Positions 52,426-63,699 of a DNA stretch of 64,000 bases are shown here, piece by piece. Location: positions 2,914,001-2,978,000 of the forward strand of contig NC_079148.1 in NCBI RefSeq assembly GCF_945859685.1, given 5' to 3'. The position numbers and the translations under genes are program-made. Within the stretch, counting starts at the first letter, position 1. Every line of letters starts with the position of its first letter. Source of the stretch: Eupeodes corollae. Its lineage: Eukaryota; Arthropoda; Insecta; Diptera; Syrphidae. The notes beneath the pieces were generated by a model, which was not told the origin of the DNA, ran no database searches, and saw only the letters and a program-made list of their open reading frames with translations.

Positions 52426-54544
52426 AAACAAATAGAAAAACCATCGTTAGTTCTTTTAAAGACACACAAAAAAACGTACCTTTGTAATATAATTTCAAAA
52501 AAAAAAAAAACGAATTGATAATAGGTTTAAAATATGAGTTCATCTATTTCGGAAGGCTCGAATGAAAATAACAAAAGCTTAAATAATTCACCCACCTTTT
52601 TGATACTTGAAAGTAACTTTACTACCAACATATGAAGTAAGAGAATCTGTTTATATAAAAATAGAATTAAATACAAAAAGCCAAAAAACGCATACAAAAA
52701 TAGTTTCTAGCTATCCTACCACCCTCTATTTCAACCAATACATTCCATTAGGTTTCTCTAACGAGGTTTTTTCATTAAAAACAAATTCCTTAAATTATAG
52801 TTCTCCCCCGGATAGCAATCAAAGTTGAATTAGTATCTTGACAAGGTCTTTATATTCCCAGAGAGGAAAAAGTAATTTAATTCACGTGTCAGTGAAAAAG
52901 TTAACTTCTTCCTCGTGGAAAACAAAATTACTGCCTTTGTTAATAGAAAACGTTTTTATTATAATTTCAATAATTTTTTAAGTGCACGTTTTGTTGTCTT
53001 TAAAAGAACTTCTATCTATTTACTGTCAAGAACGCTTATTTCAACCTTATTTCACATAGTAGAAATGTTGACTTATGTTCATTCAAAGCTGTAAGATAAT
53101 ATGCATTGTTATTGATTTAGGACTTGCCAGTATAAAGTTATCAAAAACCATCTTAAAATGAAAAGAAGTGGACCGAGTACTCAGCTTTGTGGGATACCAT
53201 CAAAGTAAATCTTTAAATTCTTAATGAGTTTCTTAAATTTTTGTTTATATGTTCTCGTACATTATGTACACACAGTCAAATTCCGCAAAATGTTTGTCAA
53301 ATCTTTGGTTTCAGTTAAGTAGTGTGTACTGTTAATAAATAGATGTAAGTTCACCGTTTTGTTTATTTCTGTAGACTGACAAGTTTTTTCCTCTTTAATC
53401 ACATTATAGGCTTGAAAGTTGGTACTTAATTATTTTTTTTGATCCTGGATGCATGTGCGACATGAATTACAATTTAATGAAATGCTGATGGCGGTAAAAG
53501 ACACACACTTACTTGTTGCTTCTCCAGCATAAATAATGTCGCACATACGCCCTAGTGAAGTGGGAAAGCAATTTAATGTTTTTTAAGGCTGATGATGGAA
53601 TAGTTAATATTTTGCTGTTATGTTAAACAGGAGCATGAGTAATTTATTAAACACAAAGAACTTAACAAAATCCTGCTCCTCGAGAAAAAAATGAATAAAA
53701 GTATGGGCGTGGTAATTTGTTATCGAAGATAAGGTGTTGAAATAATATGTAGGGCTTGACTATAAATCATAGCTAAAGTGAATGAAATTGAAAATATATG
53801 CATGTTTTTTGTTGATTTTTACGTCAATGTGTCTTTGTTTGTTGTTAAATCTAAAATGCAGAAAATACAACCAAATAGTCAAATTTTAATTTGTATGCCA
53901 AATATTCTCAAAAACCTATCTTCATACACATGTTCAAAAATTGTAAAAAAAATGTCAGTATTGTGGGAAAATATGTACATACATACATATGTACATATGT
54001 ACATAAGAAAAACAATTAATTTCTATTTGCATAAACTAATTGCAAGGTGCTAGTTTCAATCATTGATTTTTTTTCTCTTGTCAAAACAATTAAAAAAGTT
54101 TTAATAAGAATTTCAAAACAATAAAATGAACAAACATGATGCGATGATGTTGTTGACAATTTATTATAAATAGGAAAATTTCTATTTAATAAAATGACAA
54201 TGAAATAAGAAAAAAAAAATTATAACAAGTTGTTTGCAATTACCTTGAGGTGGAATTACGTAAAAGTTCTAAAATGTGTTTTAAGTTAAATAATTTCATA
54301 AGAAAATATTTGAAAAGGAGAAATAATAAATTGTTTTAGTTGTTTCTTCTTTAACTCATTCAAGGCGAATTTGTAAATAATAAAAATTATAGTTAAAGGT
54401 TTTAAACAATAATCCAGGAAAGAAATATTGTTATAATTATTTTTGATTTAAATATGATTTGAGGTATATGTCCGCCATGGATACGAGTTACATAGCCCAC
54501 TATAAGGTAGAGATGATTATTTTCGCTTAAAATACGTCAATTTT
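52426..54544. other. AT-rich DNA with a microsatellite
   Basis: Nothing coding recognised. An (ACATATGT)-type run lies at 53971-54005. Confidence 0.4.
53971..54005. repeat. ATGTACAT/ACAT microsatellite
   Basis: Alternating ATGTACAT and ACATACAT units, a composition common in fly genomes. Confidence 0.85.
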
Positions 54545-55085
54545 TATAAACACTCTTTAGAGCGTTTGATAGGGTTTGGCATCAGGCTTTGACATCAGTA
54601 CTTTCGGTTTTCATAAATTTCTCCTTCAACGGATTAGTAAATAACTTTCGGATAGCTTAATACAAGTAGTATTGGATGAATTTTAGTCTGTAAACCACAA
54701 ACTAAATGCTGGTGTTCCCCAGGGCTCTGTTCCATCTCCTGCACTTTTTATTTTCATTAATGATCTTCTGACTGCAACTTTTACAATAGTACTCTTAGCT
54801 TTTAATATTCATTTTTAGACGCACATCCCTCTTTCTCGGATCAGGAACAGGAATGACAAAATTTGATAAGCTCATTTAATTCCGACATAAATGGCGTTGT
54901 AGAATGGGGAATGTAAAACCACTTGGAATCTTATATTTTGAAAACGAAATACTGTCTTGCATCGGTACCGCAATTGACCTGCACGTTAACCCACGCATAA
55001 ACGGCACTTGAGCATAAAATTGTTAATTGCGACCTAAAGGGTTTAAGTTGAGATCGCCCCAATTATTGTCGTTTGAGTCATATTC
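54545..55085 (+). pseudogene. Jockey-group LINE RT fragment
   Basis: Plus strand: SDSLIQVVLDEF (about 54650-54690), HKLNAGVPQGSVPSPALFIF (54695-54755), INDLLTAT (54755-54780), then after shifts INGVVEWGM (about 54890-54920). Same family as 49870-52425 by the LNAGVPQGSV block. Truncated at both ends. Confidence 0.75.
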
Positions 55086-55109
55086 CTCCTATTTAAAATA
55101 ACCCAAACA

Positions 55110-55563
55110 AAAATGTTGGTGCCTTGGTCCAGATGACTTTGGGGCCAGCAAAAAGTAGAGTCCCTTTAAATAAATTTGTTTGGGAATTTTCGTTGTAGCT
55201 CAGACATAACTGGTCTGGCTTTATTTGCAATGCAATCATTTTTCGGCAAAATTCCTCGCGAACAGGAAAATTCTGGGGGCTTAGCTTGATTGTAACTTGG
55301 ACCTTTTACGGAAATTAGTTTAAGTAATTTTGAAGTATCAGCTGTAATGCCTTTCTGCTATATCCAATTTCGCCCGCAAGTTTTGAGTCAAAACAATTGG
55401 TTTTGCCGGTATTGGCGATGCACAGGGATGATTGTATTCGAGGACGAACATTGGCATCTCGATGGTACGGTCTTTGTGCAATGCTTCCAGATTCGGCAAC
55501 ATGTTCATAAAAAAATAAAAACCTAGAATCTAAATCAAAGATTTGTATTGAACTTTTTGACAA
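55110..55563 (-). pseudogene. Tc1/mariner-superfamily transposase relic
   Basis: Minus strand: an 82-codon frame (55315-55563) ends in LAGEIGYSRKALQLILQNYLN, the second helix-turn-helix of the DUF4817/Tc1-like DNA-binding domain (L..E.G.S...L..IL...L). In shifted frames KLSPQNFPVREEFCRKMI and YNENSQTNLFKGTLLF follow, matching the linker and start of the DDE domain. It lies back-to-back with the better-preserved element at 55605 and is not its inverted copy. Confidence 0.55.
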
Positions 55564-55604
55564 ATTGAAAGTTTTCTTAACAAATATAAAAACATTTAAA
55601 AATA

Positions 55605-56846
55605 CAGGATCCGGCAGAAAAACGTATTTTTAGACGTTTATATTTAAAGCTATTTATAGATAAAATGGTATTCCGGTAATAGATATATAGAGGTCTACGT
55701 GCCGTTTTTAGTAATCATAATGGCATGGGACGGTCAGCATCGCGTATTTGTCGTAGAGGAATATATCCAAAACGGTTATGGTGGTTCTGCGATTACTACT
55801 CAGTGAGCATTTCGCTTTCGAATTCAACTTGGAGGACATGATCCTGTTCCGGATAGAAAAACAATTCAAGTTTGGTTATCAAACTTTAAAGCAACGGGTT
55901 CTGCGCTAAAGAGAAAATCGTCTGGGGGACCTTTAACCGCTACAACGCCGGATAATGTGGCACGTGTAAGTGCGTCTATTCACCAATTTCCGAGGCATTC
56001 AGCACTTAAACAAGCAGCTGCCCTTGGGTTGTGTGAGGAATTTTGCAAACACATCTTCATATGCATCCCTACAAAATGATGATCGCACAAGAACTAAGTG
56101 AGAGAGATTTTCAAACTTGCAAAGACATTCTTCAAAACATTCCCGTTGGTGCTGTTTTAATTTCGTCTGACGAGGCCTATTTCCATTTATCGGGTACTGT
56201 AAATAAACAAAATTTCCGATACTGGGCAACAGAAAACCCTTAAGAAAATCATCAACGACCACTTCACAGCTCTAATGTGACAGTTTGGTGTGCTGTTGCT
56301 GAATTTGGTGTGTTAGGTCCGTATTTTTTCGAAGAAAATGGGCAAAAAGTTACAGTTAGTGCGGATCGCTACTGTCACATGATTAAGACCTTCCTCCAAC
56401 CAAACGTAAATCAGTTTACTAGGAATCAAAAAGAAGTTTAGTTCCAACGAGATGGAGCTACAGCACACACTTCACGGCGTTAACTAATCATTTTGAGAGA
56501 GATGGTTCCAGGGCATCTTCTTTCTTTACGAGGAGACATTACCTGGCCACCAAGGTCCCCCGATTTATAACCTTGTGAGATTTTTCCTTAGGGACAATTA
56601 AAGGCAAAAGTCTACACTCATCGCCCAAAACCTTTGGAAGCATTTAAGGAGGCATTCAGAAAGTGGCAGCCATTACACCACAAATGACTCGACGAGCAAT
56701 GGAAAACTTCCGGGAAAGGCTTCGTAAAAGTATTAATAATAGAGGACAATATTTAACGGATAAAATGTTTAAAACTAATTAATTATTTTCTTTAATGTAA
56801 AATGGCATAATATTTAAAATATGGGAGATCTTTTTACCGGACCCTG
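55605..56846 (+). mobile_element. Tc1/mariner-superfamily element with TIRs and TA duplication (1242 bp)
   Basis: Left end CAGGATCCGGCAGAAAAA and right end (reverse) CAGGGTCCGGTAAAAAGA form TIRs, each flanked by TA (55603-55604, 56847-56848), the standard target of this superfamily. Inside, a plus-strand transposase can be followed from about 55745 to 56780. The DUF4817 helix-turn-helix region reads VFVVEEYIQNGYGGSAIT, then PVPDRKTIQVWLSNFKATGS. Next is HPYKMMIAQELSERDF, then DEAYFHLSGTVNKQNFRYWA with the first catalytic aspartate. VTVWCAVAEFGVLGPYFFEE and QRDGATAHTSRR (second aspartate, usual Q.DGA) follow. Premature stops (for example ahead of the HPYKMM block and in place of the W in the W.QRDGA block) and shifts make it inactive. 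Confidence 0.88.
55745..56780 (+). pseudogene. Mariner-type transposase, frameshifted
   Basis: Coding part of the TIR element above. N-terminal helix-turn-helix, linker and DDE catalytic domain are all recognisable, and the tail ends NFRERLRKSINNRG. At least three stops or shifts interrupt it. The longest surviving open frame is 66 codons (56043-56243). Confidence 0.82.
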
Positions 56847-57069
56847 TACTATAGAAAACATTAAAGATTGGTTTTGACTCAAATATCTCTGGAATAAATA
56901 ATTTTGCTGGATTTAAAATTACTAAGTTGTACATATAAAAAATATTGTCATTAATATTATTGATAGTTCTTTTTATAAAAGAAAACATTCCAAAATACCA
57001 CTAAATTTTGGTAAAAACGAGAATGTTGTCTTAAAAATTATTTTATCCTGCTCAAAATATTGTTGTTCA

Positions 57070-57440
57070 TATTTCTATATCAAGTCTATATCAAGTCTCC
57101 CTATAAAAACTCTCACTTTTAAAGAATTGAACTTGTGCAAAGCAGATTACTTCAGTTTGTACTCCGGGGTATACCTTGGAGTGATAATCTATTCTTACTA
57201 CATTGTGAAGATCGTTTAAAACTTATCAATCTGCAAATTTTCAAAAAGCACAGTGAAATCATTGATATTCTCTTTCTACACCAGCAGGTACCATAGACTT
57301 ACCATTTCTTCTAAAAAAGATTCCTATTTAAACTTATCAAAGGAACATCAAATAGACCTCTTTCTTTTGCCATCCTCATCAAATTATAAACTTTTTTTAA
57401 CCTATCAAGAATGCTGTGCTAGCTATAACCACTTTTGACT
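57070..57440 (+). pseudogene. Jockey-group LINE RT C-terminal fragment
   Basis: Plus strand: RIELVQSRLLQFVLRGIPW (about 57126-57182), then LLHCEDRLKLINLQIFKKHS (57195-57254), the R.R...F...L..R blocks that end Jockey-type RTs. It breaks off in frameshifted sequence. Confidence 0.72.
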
Positions 57441-57804
57441 CCAATACCAGTCCTTTTTTCCTGAGAAACAATGTCTTCAACTTGTTCTAAGTTTTTTTTT
57501 TAAACTAATGTCTGGGCTTTTAAGGAAAAAATACCCTGTATAATAAATAGGTACTTTAACAAAACTAGATCACTAGAAAGCTAATAGTTCCTAATAAACT
57601 TCAAAGGTAGCCAATAACTAAAACAACAAATACAGTTATTTGTTTCCTAAATAGCATCGAATTAAAAACAAATAAAAAAATCTCCAAACTAAAACAAAAA
57701 CTGCACGCTCTCGTTTTTATGTCCAAACAAAACAAAAACACAATCGTTTTATTTTGCTTTTAAAAATTAATTGATATATCATCGGGGCCAACAACCATCA
57801 CACG

Positions 57805-58017
57805 ATGCGTGTCAATTTTTCATTCATAAATATTTACGCGATTTTGATGATTATATTTTCTTTGGCTTATGGACTTATGAGCTCTGAGGCATCAGGCCTT
57901 TGGATATTTTTACGAAATGAACAAATTTATTTTCGGAGATCAACCAATAACTGGGGAATATTTTTTGAATATATGTTTAATATTGGAAAATATTTGTATT
58001 GTGTAAAGAAAGGGTAG
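57805..58017 (+). CDS. Candidate small secreted protein, 70 aa (weak)
   Basis: Not recognised. ATG in the context CACACGATGCG opens MRVNFSFINIYAILMIIFSL, a good signal-peptide core with a possible cleavage after SEA. The mature part of about 40 residues is aromatic-rich (WIFLRNEQIYFRR, WGIFFEYMF, KYLYC) with one cysteine. The stop TAG overlaps a GTAGGT donor-like site, so the frame could also be a first exon. AATAAA lies at about 58151. Alternative: a chance open frame in AT-rich DNA. Low confidence. Confidence 0.28.
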   Translation: MRVNFSFINIYAILMIIFSLAYGLMSSEASGLWIFLRNEQIYFRRSTNNWGIFFEYMFNIGKYLYCVKKG

Positions 58018-59489
58018 GTGTTTGTACTTTAAGGACATGTTTCGTATGCATTATAAAAGTTTTAAATGTATATAAATAAGTTAGTCTATTAACTGCACGT
58101 GTTTTAAGGCGAACTTAGTATTAATTAAATACCAGATAAAATTTAATCAATAAATCACTCCATCTGAGGCTTCCCGGTCTCTCGTGCCATTTTCATCAAC
58201 AATTAATTTTCCATGAAGCCCTCCTTTAGGATTTCATTCGGCTGATAACAAAGTAACCCATTGTTATGCAAAAATAAGGAACAACATTATTTTATGATTT
58301 AAAACAAAAGTGTAAAAGAATTAAATTAAAATTTAAATAATGATTTAAACATGAAGAAAGGTAGGATCTCTAACTTGTTTTGAGATTAAATAAATTAATA
58401 TTTTTATTTGTATTCATGAAACACAAAGAAGAGTCCCAGTTTGTTCCCATATCAAAGGAAATGTCAAAAATTCAAAAGCCTCTAGCTCTGACTGCTGTAT
58501 CTTTATGTTGTAAAACAAAATCTTTCTTCTTTTTTCTTTTTCTTCTTTAAATTGAATAAAGTATAATAAACTGAAATTGAAGACATTTTTCGAAAGCAAA
58601 AAGATATAAGATATATCTTAAAATTTACGGCTTTGGTTTCCTTTTCTTTGTTGACAGATTTATTTCTCTCTGATAACTTTGATTTTAACTATAAAAGTAG
58701 TGAAAGCCACTGACCATTCAGAGACCACATTGAATAAGGAATCTTTTCTTGATTCATTCAAACAATGGGAAAGGAATTAATCGGATTATGCGAACGTTGA
58801 AAAAAAAAAACAAAAAAGAGTTTTGCTCAAAAGTCAGCTTTGTAAAATTTAAGCTTTTTGTGAGGAATTAAAGTTCCGGATAGGTCCATAAACAAAAGTT
58901 TGGAAGTAAAAAGAGTGTTAAGCACAAGTTATAGCTATCATTGGTTTTCATCATTGAAAACAAAAATTGACATTTTCTTGACAGGTCTGTTATTGAAAAC
59001 AAATTTCTGACAGAAATCTGTCATTGGAACTGTGAAACACAAATCTGTGGAACGAATCGTTTTACTTTTGAACATGAAACTATCAGCTTTCAGGAAAATG
59101 AATTTTCGTCCGGAAAATATAAAATACATTTTTAGAGAAAAATAAAAGCGCAATTACACGGAACACCGTCAAATATCGATTCGAACATTTTTCGTAATCG
59201 ATTTCGATGATACTAATTTCGAACATCAAAACAGGAGGGCAAATCAAGGTTGATTAAAGTATTCTACTTTCGTGATGTACCACCAAAAAATATCTATAAT
59301 TACGAGTAAGAGGCGTACGTCTAAAATTGAGATCAAGAGTAAACTGAAAAGCATTCCTTAAAGTTTGAATACTGCGTCAGAATTGTGTGAGGGATGGAAC
59401 CTTACTGACTATTTCGATCGAAATTATTTGCTGCATGGTATTTCAATATTTTCACGTATGCACAAATTTAAACTTTCCGCAACTTTGAC
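58018..59489. other. AT-rich DNA, nothing recognised
   Basis: Open frames at 58414-58599 and 58938-59153 (minus) have no support. Confidence 0.4.
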
Positions 59490-60215
59490 AGGTAGCGGAG
59501 GGATCTAATGTGCTTTGAGACCATATTTAAAGCACTTGGATTACGCGGACGATGTTCGCTTACTCTCCCTAGGATCATGGATCTCCATCAAATGACAACA
59601 ACTGTGGGGAGAGAAGCAAAGTCGTGGGGCTGAAAATGAATTTCGACAAAACAAAAATGATCAGGCTCGGAACCCAACCACCCTCTCAATTAAATATTTT
59701 CTCGCAGTCGCAATCGGTGGAAAAAGTGGAAAGCTTTGAATACCTTGGAAGTATCGTCTAAATCGAAGGAGGAACCGAACAAGGCGTCATCTACCGCATC
59801 GGTAATAAAAAGTGGCGATCGGTATGTTGCCAAAATTTTGGAAGAATAACTCTATCAGCTTAAGAACAAAGCTACGACTGTTTCGCAAAAATGTCGAATC
59901 TGTGCTTCTTTATGAGTGCAGCACCTGGGAGGTTACTTAAGTCATTACAATAAGGACTGCGTGAATAGATGTCTTCGAAACATCTTAACTATTTTCTAGC
60001 CAAACCAAATATCCAATGAGGTCCTTCATACAAGGACAGTTGAGAAACCTATAGACTCGATTATACGAAGGCGTAAGTGGCAATCGATTTGACATACGCT
60101 TCAAAAAGATAACGACTGCATTACAACCCAATGAATGCAGTGGATATCGCTCACACAAGAAGGAAGGAGAGCTGGACGACCAAGAAGGACAGTCGAGGAC
60201 CTAAGTAAATTAAGT
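59490..60215 (+). mobile_element. RTE-like LINE reverse-transcriptase relic (3' part)
   Basis: Plus strand, several frames: LDYADDVRLLSL (active site YADD, about 59537-59573), REAKSWGLKMNFDKTKMIRL (about 59610-59667), VESFEYLGSIV (about 59727-59760), EGGTEQGVIYRIGNKKW, then tail pieces to RRKESWTTKKDSRGP (about 60155-60200), corresponding to the RPR.TW.R...D motif of RTE-like tails. Stops and shifts throughout. Directly abutted by a family A copy at 60226. Confidence 0.82.
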
Positions 60216-60225
60216 ATAGGAAGTT

Positions 60226-60742
60226 ATTGTAATCGGTTAGATTTGTAGAATTGAAAATGTTAAAATTTGTCGATGTTTCATTTCCCTAGAATCTAAATAA
60301 AAAATGCATAGAGAGATGTCTGTGTGTACGTACGTTCGATAAACTTCTTTCGTCATATATATCTAAAGAACCAATGAAGTTCAAATAAATTCAAAAAAAA
60401 AAAAAAAAAAATTGTCACCACGACTATTTTACCAACAAAAAATGAAGAATAACGTTTTTGGCAAATGGTCAAATTTTGAGTAAAATCAAATTGACAGTTT
60501 TTTTTACAAAAATTATTCAAACTTAGTGAAGATTTAAATATCTTTTTAGAAATTGAAAATATTGGCTTCAAATTATTTTAAGCTTATATTTAGAAAATAT
60601 TTTTTTTAACATTCAGTACATTTTTTTATAAAAATCCAAATCCAATATTGTTATGAACATTTTGTTAAACTTTTAAGCCAGAAAAATCGAAAGACGGAAT
60701 GGGAAGTTATCAGTGTGGGTCGCATCTCAGCCTCCTATTTGC
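60226..60742 (-). repeat. Repeat family A, copy 5 (shortened)
   Basis: Minus-oriented: the 3' module is at the left (reverse of CGA..TCTAGGGA near 60285, GTACGTACGTTCG near 60325-60340). One or two internal units follow, and the intact 5' end is at the right (GGGAAGTTATCAGTGTGGGT then CGCATCTCAGCC, 60701-60732). Most internal units are missing. Confidence 0.78.
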
Positions 60743-62237
60743 GAAAAAAATAATTCTTAAAATTACAACATGTTGAGAAACATTCGCTGCACCCAAATTC
60801 GTCTAAAATATTTTACTGAATTCTTCGGCTTATTTATTGCAATGACCAGTTTCCTTACTTAACTTATTTTCTTCCTTTAACATTTCCAAAATAGTTAGAA
60901 CCTCTTATACGCAAAAGTTTTAGTGTTCATATCCTGCAAGGAAGTGACAAACAATTACAACAACAATTATATATTTTGTAGTGAAAAAGTAATATCTCCT
61001 TCAAACTTTTTTTTTTTCAAAGTGTGTCCGTTTTTCCTGATTTCTGTAGAGAAAATAAAGATTTTCTTTGTCTTTAATTTTTCTTTGTTAAGGTCTTAGT
61101 AATTGTTTCAACAAAATCCAATTAAAAAGTCTATTTTCTTTTTTTCTTATTGGCTTCAAAATGCAGATGCCCATTTTTTGTGTTATAAAAGTTTCATTTT
61201 ACAATAAAAAAAGGAAAGAAAGATCAAAATTAAATTACACTGTGGCGTGCAGATAAACACAGGATTAATTTCCGCCCAAAGGACGGATGCATTTTCTTTA
61301 TGAATACGAGAAGTATAAAGAACAAAAATAATAATTAGTTAAGTTGATGGCGGTTTGTAATGATTATACCATCAGCTACTTTAAGGGCCAACATCATAGA
61401 AACCACCATTAAACGCTATGCATGGAAAATAAGGGGAGTAGCGAGTAAATGGCCAAAAGCGTGAAGCTTGAGTTATGAGCATCTTTATGTTTTCATTTCC
61501 TTTTCAATAAAAACCAAAAAGAAATAAAAGGATGCTGGGGATCATTATCATTTCCTTTCCTTTCCATTTCTTTTTTGTTTGTTTGTTAGATTGCATTGTA
61601 TATTTTAGTGACATGGTTTATTGTTTTCTTTGGTTTAGTGATAATATAAGGTATAGTATGCGGATACACTCCTCATCACTTGATTAAAGCTAACAATTTT
61701 TTAGTCAGAATTTTCCTGTTGTCTTATTTTTTTAAAATTAACTTCACGTCAAAAGTTTCGAAAAAAGTATAGAATTTAAAAGACTAGGTATATTTAATTC
61801 ATTTACAAATGATATCTGTGAAAGAAATCAGCCTTGTAAGTTTAATAACCATTGTCTCCATGCAAAGTTGAAATAATCTTGAGGATTGTTTTTAACTTTC
61901 AATTTTACTATTCTTCATTGAAATTTTTCATTATGAATATAAAATTTCAACTCAAGAGTTTATCAACTTAACATTTTTTGATGTTTCAAGAAATGAAAAA
62001 GTTAAATACTTAACTTTAGATTTTCTATCAGATCTGAAGTTTATTTTATGGCGGCAGCCATTTGGACCACATTTTGTTCCATACATAATTGAACCATAGA
62101 AATATTATTTTGACCAAAAATTAAAATTTAACCACCCTTTTCATTGAGGTCGTGAATACATTTTTCATTATTTTCAGTTAAGCAAAAATAAGACGCAGAT
62201 TCTTTTCCAACGCTTGCAGTTTTTAAACAAAGGAAAA
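60743..62237. other. AT-rich DNA, nothing recognised
   Basis: No coding or element signal seen. Confidence 0.4.
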
Positions 62238-63678
62238 GAGGCTGGGATGCGACCCACACTGATAACTTCCCATCCCGTCTGTCGATTTGTCTTGCTTAAA
62301 AGTTTGTCTATATGTATTTTTACCAAATTTGCGCACTATTTTTGTAGATTTTATTTTTATTAAAAAAACTGACTGTTAGATTTTTATATAAAAATTACTG
62401 AATATTGAAAACAAAATTTTCTGTGAAATAAAATAAGTTTGAAGCCAATATTTTTAATTTTTGAAAAGCTATTTCAGCCGAAAGTAAATTTTTACCAAGT
62501 TTTAGTAGGTATTGTTTTTTTTAGAGTTTTATTTTTTGTAAAAAAACTGTCAATTCGAATTTTTAAAAATTTTACCAAATGTTGAAAACAATATTTCTTA
62601 TAAGATAAAATTAGTTTGAAGCCAATATTTAAAATTTTTGAAGAGATATTTGAGTCAAAAATCAATTTTTACCAACTTTTATACATTTTTTTTCAGGTTT
62701 TTATTTTTTGTAAAAAAACTGTCAATTCGACTTTTCTCAAAATTTGTCCTAATGTTGAAAAGAAAATTTCTTATAAGAAAAAATTAGTTAAAACCTATTA
62801 TCTCAAAGTTTTTAAAAGATATTTGAGTAGAAAATCATTTTTTACGAACTTTTGTTAATTTTTTTTTTTGGTTTTTAATTTTTTGTACAAAAAATGTCAA
62901 ATCGATTTTTTTCAAACTTTAACTGAATGTTGACAACAAAATGTTTTGAAAGATAAAAGTAAATTAAAGCCAATATCTCAAAGTTTTGAAAAGATATTTG
63001 AGTCGAAAATCAATTTGTATCAACTTTTATACATTTTTTTTTAGGTTTTTATTTTTTGTAAAAAAAACTGTCAATTAGATTTTTCTCAAAATTTTATCAG
63101 ATGTCAAAAACATTATCCTTCGTTGCACAAAATTGTTTTGGAGATGAAATCATATTTCAGTCGTAAAATTTTGGAGGTGACAATTTTTTTTTTTTTTCAG
63201 TTTTATTGATTTATAAAAAAACCCGTTATATTGATTTTTTTTCAAAAAATATACCTGCTTGGTATCACGTTACAATATATTATATAAAATTTAATTCAAG
63301 TCTGTAGCGTTTTTGGTTCGTAAGATATTTAAGGTTAACCAAAATGTTCACCTTTTTTCAAACTGCTATGGTAAAAAAAACCACCCACACAATTATCTTG
63401 AGAGCCCTTTCTGCATCTTTCTGCATCTTTCTGTCTTATTATCTGTATAACAAAATTTATTTGAAGTCGATATCTCTTCTGGTTCTTGAGCTATGGACGA
63501 CGAAAAAAACGTCGCGAACGTACGGACGTACAAACGTAAGTACACACGCACGCACAGACATCTTTCTAAAAATCTTTTATTTCGACTCTAGGGACCTTGA
63601 AACGTCGAGAAATGTCAAAATTTTCAATTTGACAAATCGGACCCATTACAATCACTTCCTATGGGAAGTTAAAAAAGC
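62238..63678 (+). repeat. Repeat family A, copy 6 (most complete)
   Basis: The 5' end GAGGCTGGGATGCGACCCAC is followed by AACTTCCCATCCCGTCTGTC. Four internal units begin at about 62458, 62634, 62808 and 62981 (period 173-176 bp). The 3' module follows: a poly-T/A stretch (63185-63250), GGTTCTTGAGCTATGGACGA (63480), AACGTCGCGAACGTACGGAC (63508), CGACTCTAGGGACC (63583) and the end ATTACAATCACTTCCTATGG. Short inverted ends AACTTCCCAT / ATGGGAAGTT are present. It lies directly beside a minus-strand LINE RT. The 120- and 80-codon open frames across it are incidental. Confidence 0.85.
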
Positions 63679-63699
63679 CTTATTTTTTAATATGCTCAA

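Noticed and set aside
62238..63678. CRISPR-like array
   Set aside because: The repeats are long (about 174 bp), contiguous and diverged with no spacers, in a eukaryotic context; this is a tandem repeat.
62238..63678. Helitron with a 3' hairpin
   Set aside because: There is a GGGATG...CATCCC pairing near one end, but no CTRR terminus or TC start was found, and short inverted ends argue against it.
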